A stretch of 64,000 nt of DNA, from positions 1,050,308 to 1,114,307 of the forward strand of contig NZ_JAGHKP010000003.1 in assembly GCF_017742215.1 (NCBI RefSeq). The letters run 5' to 3'. Source of the DNA: Chitinophaga chungangae (GTDB lineage: Bacteria > Bacteroidota > Bacteroidia > Chitinophagales > Chitinophagaceae). Both the position numbers and the translations under genes were made by a program. The notes under the pieces were generated by a model, which was given only the letters and a program-made list of their open reading frames with translations, was not told the origin of the DNA and did not search any database. Position 1 is the stretch's first letter. Every line of letters starts with the position of its first letter. This document shows, piece by piece, positions 58,279 to 64,000 of the stretch.

Positions 58279-59649
58279 TTGAACATCAAATATAAAATAG
58301 CCGTTTATTACACGCTGTCCGCCGCGTTCCTGCTGATCGCGTTCGCCGGGCTGTCTTATTACTTCTCGGCCGAAAGCCGCCGCGCGGAGTACCAGGACAG
58401 GCTGGAATACCGCGCCCGCTCCATCGGCAGCGTCATCATCGAAAACGATCATGTGCAGATCAGCCTGCTGCGCAAACTGGATAAAACCACTTTCCAGGAC
58501 CTTTACCGCGAGACCATCCTGGTGTACAACCAAAACTACGACCTTCTTTACACCAACATGCGCGATACCGCGGTGCGCACGCCGCGTTACCTGCTCGATT
58601 ACATCAAAGAACACAAATCCTACATCAAAAACGACGAAAACGGCGAAACGGCGGGCATTTATTACACGGAAGACAATGTATCGGTGCTCGTGATCGTCTC
58701 TTCTTTCGACAAATACGGTTTCCAGAACCTGCAGAACCTGCGCCGCATCCTGCTGATAGAGCTGCTCGTGGCCGTGCTGCTGCTGGTGGGGGTGGGGTAC
58801 TTCTTCGCCAAAAAAATGGTGCAGCCGATAGACAGCCTCGTGCAGCAGGTGGATTCCATCAACGCCAACAACCTGCAGGACGTAAAGGTAGACGTTCACG
58901 GGAAAGACGAGATCGCGCAGCTGGGCGCGAACTTCAACACCATGCTGCAACGCCTCAGTCATAGTTTCGACCTGCAAAAAAGTTTCGTGAGCAATGCCTC
59001 CCACGAGCTGAGAACTCCACTGGCAGCCATTATCAGCCAGCTGCAGGTAACACTCGCCAAAGACAGGACCGGCGCGGAATACGCCATGGTGCTGCATTCC
59101 GTGCTGGAAGACGCGCAAAGCCTGTCCGACCTTTCCAACGGTCTGCTGCAGCTGGCACAATCTGAACTGAACCGCCAGGAATTTGAGTTTACGCCTGTGC
59201 GGGTAGACGAATTGCTGTGGGAAACCAGCGAACAGGCGCGCGGGAAAAGAAAACCCGGCGGGAAAGTGGAGATCCAGTTCCTGCGCGAGCCGGAGCTGGA
59301 CACGTATCTCACCGCCAACGGCAACGAAACCCTGCTGAAAGTACTTTTCCTGAACCTCGTGGACAACGCCTGCAAATTTTCCGAAGACCAGTCCGCCAAA
59401 ATCACGATCGATTTCAACGACAAATACATCATCGTTCACGTAAAAGACCATGGGGCGGGCATTCCACCGGAAGAGCAAAACCGTGTGTTCGAGCCTTTTT
59501 TCAGGGGCAGCAACGGGCAGATGGCGCGCGGTCACGGCCTGGGCCTGTCTATCTGCAAAAAGATCACCGAGCTGCACGAAGGGCGGCTGAGCCTGTTTTC
59601 CATACCGGGCGAGGGCTCTACCTTCACGGTGCAGTTGCCCCATGTGTAA
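58279..59649 (+). CDS. HisKA-type sensor histidine kinase of the metal efflux locus
   Basis: 456 residues. Membrane span about 8-30, periplasmic sensor about 31-155, second span about 157-178 (LLIELLVAVLLLVGVGYFF), HAMP about 180-232, HisKA with His242 in VSNASHELRTPLAAI, and ATPase domain with NLVDNACKFS, DHGAGIPPEEQ, FEPFFRG, GHGLGLSICKKI. The frame offers no early ATG; TTG at 58279 gives NIKYKIAVYYTL, the usual family start, so a TTG start is assigned. The periplasmic domain probably senses metal, by analogy with CusS/CzcS and from the neighbouring genes. Confidence 0.92.
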   Translation: MNIKYKIAVYYTLSAAFLLIAFAGLSYYFSAESRRAEYQDRLEYRARSIGSVIIENDHVQISLLRKLDKTTFQDLYRETILVYNQNYDLLYTNMRDTAVRTPRYLLDYIKEHKSYIKNDENGETAGIYYTEDNVSVLVIVSSFDKYGFQNLQNLRRILLIELLVAVLLLVGVGYFFAKKMVQPIDSLVQQVDSINANNLQDVKVDVHGKDEIAQLGANFNTMLQRLSHSFDLQKSFVSNASHELRTPLAAIISQLQVTLAKDRTGAEYAMVLHSVLEDAQSLSDLSNGLLQLAQSELNRQEFEFTPVRVDELLWETSEQARGKRKPGGKVEIQFLREPELDTYLTANGNETLLKVLFLNLVDNACKFSEDQSAKITIDFNDKYIIVHVKDHGAGIPPEEQNRVFEPFFRGSNGQMARGHGLGLSICKKITELHEGRLSLFSIPGEGSTFTVQLPHV

Positions 59650-59683
59650 AAGATCAATGATTCCCCAGAATAAGCCCCGCTTT

Positions 59684-59721
59684 TTTAATCTCTTTTTAAG
59701 CCGCCTTAAAGCCCCCTTTAA
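59684..59721 (+). promoter_or_regulatory. Helically phased TTTAA array, candidate response-regulator site
   Basis: TTTAA at 59684-59688, 59695-59699 and 59717-59721, with CTTAA at 59705-59709: four half-sites spaced 10 to 12 bases, one helical turn apart. OmpR-family regulators bind direct repeats with this spacing. The array ends about 12 bases before a possible -7 box (GAGCTTTG, 59733-59740), where an activator would overlap the -33 region of the efflux operon promoter. Confidence 0.55.
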
Positions 59722-59747
59722 TTCCCGATGCGGAGCTTTGTTTTCAA

Positions 59748-61016
59748 ATGAAACAGCTCGGGGCCATCACCATTCTTCTCCTTTTTTTCTCCGCGAAAGC
59801 GAAGGCGCAGGACGCGCAGCCGCTGACGCTCCCCGAAGCGGAAAAACAGTTCCTGCGGAACAATTTGCTGCTGCTGGCGCAGCGGTACCATATAGATGCG
59901 GACAAAGCGCTGGCAGACCAGGCGCGCAAATGGAACAATCCTTCATTTTCGGCCACACTGGGCTTTGGCACGCTCGACAAAGTGCAGCCCTTCAATATAG
60001 GCAGCGGCGGACAGTTCGAAGGCAATATCGACCAGCTGATCTTACTGGCAGGCAAAAGGAACAAACAAGTACAACTGGCACAATGGAACGTTGCTTCGTC
60101 CGCCGCCGCCTTTGATGAACTGATGCGCACGCTGCGGCTGCAGCTTCGCAGCAGTTATTACGAGCTGTATTTCCTGAAGGAAACCGAAAAAACGCTCCGC
60201 GAACAGCTCAGCAATCTCCAGAAAATACTCGATGCCTACCGCGAAGCCGATGCGAGGGGCAGCGTGGCCCATGCAGACGTGATCCGTTTGCAGGCATTGC
60301 AGGTAGGCATCGCCAACGACTATACGGACCTGCGGCAGCAGGAACTCGCCGCATCGCTCCGGCTGCAGACATTATTGGGAAGTTCGCTTCCCGTTACGCC
60401 AGTGGTGGCCGGTGATGTGCTACGGCAATATTCACTAGGGTCATACACATTGCAGGCGCTCACCGACACCGCCCTGGCTAACCGGCCGGACCTTGCGCTG
60501 GCAAACAGCCAGCTGCAGCAGGCCAACCTCAATTATCAACTACAAAAAGCGCTCGCCGTGCCCGATCTGCATGTGGGCGCCACTTACGACAAAAACGGCA
60601 GCTACGCCGCCAATTTCGTGGGCCTTACCCTCGGCATCGACCTGCCGCTGTGGAACCGCAACAAAGGCAACATCCGCTCCGCGGCCGGCGAAGCCAAAGC
60701 GCAGGACGCGCTGTACCGGCAGCATCAGGTGAACGTTGGCGCCGAAGTGGCCACCGCGCTGAAAAAGATCGAGTTCCTCGAAAACGGCTCCGGCTGGCCG
60801 GACCTGCAGTCTTTCAACACCGAATACGACCGGCTGATCGCCGAAGTGGCAGCGAATTTCCGCAAGGGAAATATTTCCCTGCTGCAGTTCATCGACTACT
60901 TCAACAGTTACAGCGATCATGTACGGCATACCAACAAGTTCATGAACGACCGCGTGCTGGCGTACGAAGAACTGAATTACAGCACCGGCGCACAATTATT
61001 CAACACGGCCAATTAA
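59748..61016 (+). CDS. TolC/CusC-type outer-membrane efflux channel
   Basis: 422 residues. Signal peptide MKQLGAITILLLFFSAKAKAQ. Two outer-membrane-efflux repeats of long helices and short barrel strands: LTLPEAEKQFLRNNLLLLAQRYHIDADKALADQARKWNNPSFSATLGF; AAAFDELMRTLRLQLRSSYYELYFLKETE; NRPDLALANSQLQQANLNYQLQKALAVPDLHVGATY; VGLTLGIDLPLWNRNKGNIRSAAGEAKAQ. It forms the exit duct of the tripartite pump with the membrane fusion protein (11 bases downstream) and the RND pump. Confidence 0.92.
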   Translation: MKQLGAITILLLFFSAKAKAQDAQPLTLPEAEKQFLRNNLLLLAQRYHIDADKALADQARKWNNPSFSATLGFGTLDKVQPFNIGSGGQFEGNIDQLILLAGKRNKQVQLAQWNVASSAAAFDELMRTLRLQLRSSYYELYFLKETEKTLREQLSNLQKILDAYREADARGSVAHADVIRLQALQVGIANDYTDLRQQELAASLRLQTLLGSSLPVTPVVAGDVLRQYSLGSYTLQALTDTALANRPDLALANSQLQQANLNYQLQKALAVPDLHVGATYDKNGSYAANFVGLTLGIDLPLWNRNKGNIRSAAGEAKAQDALYRQHQVNVGAEVATALKKIEFLENGSGWPDLQSFNTEYDRLIAEVAANFRKGNISLLQFIDYFNSYSDHVRHTNKFMNDRVLAYEELNYSTGAQLFNTAN

Positions 61017-61027
61017 TCTTACCGGAG

Positions 61028-62116
61028 ATGAAAAGATATGCACTTCCCATTGCGCTCGTCGCCGCCCTCGCCGTTTGGACGGGCTGCAAACACTCGCAGG
61101 CGGAAGGCACGGAAGCAACCACCTTCGTGCTGAGCGATACCATGATGGCTTCCATTACGATAGATACCACCGTGATCAAACCCGTCGAAAACGAACTGCG
61201 CCTTTCCGGCAAAGTAACGCCAGACATGGGCAAGGTGCTGAAGCTGTACCCGCTGGTGAGCGGTTATGTAAAAGACATCAAAGTGCAGCTGGGCGATTAC
61301 GTAAAAAAAGGGCAGGTGCTGGCCGTGATCCAAAGCGGGGAGATCGCCGATTACGACAAACAGCTTTCGCAGGCGCAATCTGATCTCGCCGTAGCCGAAA
61401 AAGGGCTGAAAGTAGCGCAGGACCTCTACAAAAGCCAGCTTGCCACGGAAAAAGACGTGGTGAACGCCGAAGGCGAAGCCAGCAAAGCCAAAGCCGAGAT
61501 CGGGCGCATCAACGAACTGCTGCAGATCTACCGCAAAGGCAGCGGCTCCACTTCCATCGTTACCGCGCCCATCAGCGGGTACGTCATAGAAAAGAACATC
61601 AACAACGGCATGGAGCTGCGGTCAGACAACAGTTCGCATATGTTCACCATCTCTGAGCTGGACGATGTGTGGATCATGGCGAATGTGTTTGAAACAGACA
61701 TCTCCCGTGTAAAAGAAGGGTACCCGGCGGATATTTCCACCATCAGTTATCCGGATAAAATATTTCACGGGCGGATAGACAAAGTTTACAACGTGCTGGA
61801 CCCGGACACCAAAACGATGCAGGTGCGCATCCGGCTGGACAATGAAGGCATGCTGCTCAAGCCGGAGATGTTCGCCAGCGTGCTGCTGCGATACCGCGAA
61901 GGCATGGAAATGCCCGCCATTCCAAGTTCCGCTGTCATTTTCGACAAAGGGAAAAACTTCGTGATGGTGTTCCGCGACAAATTCAATATCGACACCAGGG
62001 AAATAAAAGTGGCCAAAGCGCTGAACGAAACATCATACATCAGCCGCGGCCTGCAGCCGGGGGAAAAGATCATTTCCCGGAACCAGCTGCTGATCTATGA
62101 CGCGTTGAACGACTAA
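61028..62116 (+). CDS. Efflux RND periplasmic adaptor (membrane fusion protein, CusB/CzcB-like)
   Basis: 362 residues from ATG 61028, lipoprotein signal MKRYALPIALVAALAVWTGC (Cys20). HlyD-like architecture: lipoyl/biotinyl half-motifs (LYPLVSGYVKDIKVQLGDYVKKGQVLAVIQ and TSIVTAPISGYVIEKNINNGMELRSD) flank a helical hairpin (DKQLSQAQSDLAVAEKGLKVAQDLYKSQLATEKDVVNAEGEASKAKAEI). Beta-barrel part DDVWIMANVFETDISRVKEGYPADI and membrane-proximal end. It lacks the C-terminal DUF3347 domain found in some relatives. It bridges the RND pump and the TolC channel. Confidence 0.93.
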   Translation: MKRYALPIALVAALAVWTGCKHSQAEGTEATTFVLSDTMMASITIDTTVIKPVENELRLSGKVTPDMGKVLKLYPLVSGYVKDIKVQLGDYVKKGQVLAVIQSGEIADYDKQLSQAQSDLAVAEKGLKVAQDLYKSQLATEKDVVNAEGEASKAKAEIGRINELLQIYRKGSGSTSIVTAPISGYVIEKNINNGMELRSDNSSHMFTISELDDVWIMANVFETDISRVKEGYPADISTISYPDKIFHGRIDKVYNVLDPDTKTMQVRIRLDNEGMLLKPEMFASVLLRYREGMEMPAIPSSAVIFDKGKNFVMVFRDKFNIDTREIKVAKALNETSYISRGLQPGEKIISRNQLLIYDALND

Positions 62117-62122
62117 CGGCAC

Positions 62123-64000
62123 ATGAACAGGTTCATCAGAAATATTGTAGGGTTTTCGCTCAGGAACAGGTTCTTCGTGTTTTTTATGCTGGCGGTGCTC
62201 AGCATCGGCGGGGTAGTGGCCTTTCTCCATACGCCCATCGAAGCATTCCCCGACGTGACCAACACACAGATCGTGATCGTCACGGAATGGAACGGGCGCA
62301 GCGCGGAAGAAGTGGAACGTTTCGTGACCACGCCCATCGAAATATCGATGAACGGGGTACAGCGCAAAACCAGCGTACGGTCTATTTCAATGTTCGGTTT
62401 ATCTGTGATCAAGATCATTTTTGAAGACGATGTGGAAGACTTTTTCGCGCGGCAGCAAGTGAACAACATGCTGCGCAACGTGAGCCTGCCTGAATCGGTA
62501 GAGCCGGAAGTACAGCCGCCGTACGGGCCCACCGGCGAAGTGTTCCGCTACTGGCTTAAAAGCGAACACAGAGACAGCCGGGGACTGCTCACGTACCAGA
62601 ACTGGGTGATCGACCGCCAGCTGCGCAGCGTGCCCGGCGTGGCAGACGTGGTGGCCTTCGGCGGGCAGGAAAAGATCTACGAGATTACGGCGGACCCTGT
62701 GCGCCTCGCGAAATACAACATTACGCCGCTGGAACTTTACGAAGCCGCCAGCAAAAGCAATATCAACGTTGGCGGCGATGTGATCGAAAAGAACGGGCAG
62801 GCGTATGTTGTGCGGGGCATCGGGCTGCTGGACAATATCAGGGACATCGAGAACATCATCGTGCAGAATATAGACGGCACGCCCATACTCGTCAAAAACG
62901 TGGCGGACGTGCGGGAAACGTCCGCGCCCAGGGTAGGGCAGGCGGGGCTGAACGAAATGGACGATATCGTGGAAGGAATTGTAGTGATGCGCAAAGGCGA
63001 AAACCCCACCGAAGTGCTGGCGCGCATCAAAGGCAAAGTGGCGGAGCTGAACGAAAAAGTATTGCCGTCAGACATCAAAATGGTCACCTTTTACGACCGC
63101 GATGTGCTGATGAGTTATTGCACCAGGACAGTCATGCATAACCTGCTCGAAGGGATCGTTTTTGTGACCGTGATCGTCTTCCTGTTTATGGCAGACTGGA
63201 GAACCACGCTGATCGTGGGCATCATCATCCCGTTATCGTTGCTGTTCGCCTTCATTTGCCTGAAGTTGAAAGGAATGAGCGCCAACCTGCTGTCTATGGG
63301 CGCCATCGATTTCGGGATCATCATCGACGGTGCGGTGGTGATGGTGGAGGGGATCTTCGTAATGCTCGACCACAAAGCGAAACATTACGGGATGGAACGC
63401 TTTAACCGGCTCGCCAAGTTGGGTTGGATCAAAAAGACGGGCGGCGAGCTGGGTAAAGCGGTGTTTTTCTCCAAACTGATCATCATCATTTCATTGCTGC
63501 CCATCTTCTCGTTCCAGAAAGTGGAAGGAAAAATGTTCTCGCCCCTGGCCTGGACGCTGGGCTTTGCGCTGCTGGGCGCATTGCTGTTCACCTTAACGCT
63601 GGTGCCGGTGCTCACCTCTATTTTATTAAAGAAAAACGTGCGTGAAAAACATAACCCGGTCGTTGTTTTTTTTCACCGCATCGTAATGAAAGGATTTAAC
63701 TGGACATATGCGCGGAAAAGGCTCAGTCTGCTCATGGCCGTTTTATTCATGGGGATCAGTTTTGCTTCCGCCCGCTTTCTCGGCTCGGAATTTTTGCCTC
63801 AGCTGAACGAGGGGGCGTTATGGGTGGAAGCGAAACTTCCTATGAGCATGAGCCTCAACGAAACGGTGAAATTCGTGCACAAGTTCAGGAAAGAGCTGAT
63901 GAGTTTCCCCGAAGTGAACGGCGTGCTGTCGCAAACGGGCCGCTCCAACGACGGCACCGATCCTTCCGGCTTCTATTACGTGCAATGCCAGGTGAACCTG
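62123..64000 (+). CDS. Heavy-metal efflux RND pump (CusA/CzcA family), first 626 residues
   Basis: Proton-driven inner-membrane exporter; the gene runs off the right edge. ATG at 62123, 6 bases after the adaptor stop. TM1 (FFVFFMLAVLSIGGVVAFLHTPIEAFPDVTNTQIVIVTEWNGRSAEEVE), porter domain (GQEKIYEITADPVRLAKYNI), TM2-6 (LLEGIVFVTVIVFLFMADWRTTLIVGIIIPLSLLFAF), and the TM4 motif at about 396-412, DFGIIIDGAVVMVEG, typical of heavy-metal RND pumps of the divalent-cation (Zn/Co/Cd) groups, with Gly where Asn (VEN) is usual. Together with the CDF gene this points to divalent-metal export and not Cu/Ag, but specificity is inferred. Confidence 0.93.
   Translation, partial: MNRFIRNIVGFSLRNRFFVFFMLAVLSIGGVVAFLHTPIEAFPDVTNTQIVIVTEWNGRSAEEVERFVTTPIEISMNGVQRKTSVRSISMFGLSVIKIIFEDDVEDFFARQQVNNMLRNVSLPESVEPEVQPPYGPTGEVFRYWLKSEHRDSRGLLTYQNWVIDRQLRSVPGVADVVAFGGQEKIYEITADPVRLAKYNITPLELYEAASKSNINVGGDVIEKNGQAYVVRGIGLLDNIRDIENIIVQNIDGTPILVKNVADVRETSAPRVGQAGLNEMDDIVEGIVVMRKGENPTEVLARIKGKVAELNEKVLPSDIKMVTFYDRDVLMSYCTRTVMHNLLEGIVFVTVIVFLFMADWRTTLIVGIIIPLSLLFAFICLKLKGMSANLLSMGAIDFGIIIDGAVVMVEGIFVMLDHKAKHYGMERFNRLAKLGWIKKTGGELGKAVFFSKLIIIISLLPIFSFQKVEGKMFSPLAWTLGFALLGALLFTLTLVPVLTSILLKKNVREKHNPVVVFFHRIVMKGFNWTYARKRLSLLMAVLFMGISFASARFLGSEFLPQLNEGALWVEAKLPMSMSLNETVKFVHKFRKELMSFPEVNGVLSQTGRSNDGTDPSGFYYVQCQVNL

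Noticed and set aside
57565..59643. A 692-codon minus-strand frame across the regulator and kinase genes
   Set aside because: The plus strand encodes intact response-regulator and histidine-kinase domains here; the minus translation has no family features.

Overview
The window looks like a chromosomal segment of a Bacteroidota bacterium, most likely Chitinophagaceae (Chitinophaga-like). The evidence is two SusC/SusD pairs, three further TonB-dependent receptors, two ECF-sigma/FecR cassettes, many short-signal lipoproteins, a DUF5686 protein, promoters of the TTTG-N17/19-TAnnTTTG type and an almost complete lack of Shine-Dalgarno sequences. Both window ends cut a gene: a TonB-dependent receptor on the minus strand at the left (1-1599) and an RND pump on the plus strand at the right (62123-64000). 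I saw no tRNA, rRNA, insertion sequence, prophage or CRISPR array.

Layout. 1-1599: 3'-truncated TonB receptor. 1877-4766: methionine/sulfur block, metX (minus) divergent from an OsmC-like gene and metZ (plus). 4907-9344: small membrane protein, DUF5686 outer-membrane protein, trhO (tRNA U34 hydroxylase) and a 47-residue membrane peptide. 9432-11143: LytTR response regulator and LytS-type kinase with overlapping stop/start. 11298-20012: one minus-strand transport cassette read in the order S41 peptidase lipoprotein, ECF sigma, FecR, STN-type TonB receptor, beta-helix lipoprotein, small lipoprotein. 20142-22788: ABC-F ATPase and TPR lipoprotein, divergent from 22849-25869, a stand-alone DUF3347 lipoprotein and a TonB receptor. 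25866-26567: SMUG2-like DNA glycosylase. 26737-38695: a PUL-like locus of ECF sigma, FecR, SusC, SusD, two lipoproteins, an SGNH hydrolase and a secreted FAD oxidoreductase. 38891-42238: a very large unusual protein. 42606-46506: beta-propeller protein, beta-helix protein and Fic protein. 46602-51890: DeoR regulator, SusC and SusD. 52136-54968: thrS-infC. 55043-56201: HEAT-repeat protein and a DUF4397 gene that looks frameshifted. 56504-64000: metal resistance locus of CDF transporter, OmpR-type regulator, kinase, TolC-like channel, membrane fusion protein and heavy-metal RND pump.

How the parts fit. Each sigma/FecR pair probably couples substrate import by its own TonB receptor to transcription. 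The 26737-38695 locus has no glycoside hydrolase but carries an esterase-like and an oxidoreductase-like enzyme, so its substrate is unclear. The right end moves divalent metal out of the cell, by CDF across the inner membrane and by RND/MFP/TolC across the envelope, with a two-component system and a helically phased TTTAA repeat in front of the channel gene.

The strongest unusual observations are an SGNH hydrolase whose catalytic blocks are in circularly permuted order (35949-36674), a 1115-residue protein that combines a glycine-rich collagen-like region, two IPT folds and a probable Cys/His/Asp peptidase-like domain without a signal peptide (38891-42238), a phased regulator site before the efflux genes, and thrS-infC lacking rpmI-rplT behind it.
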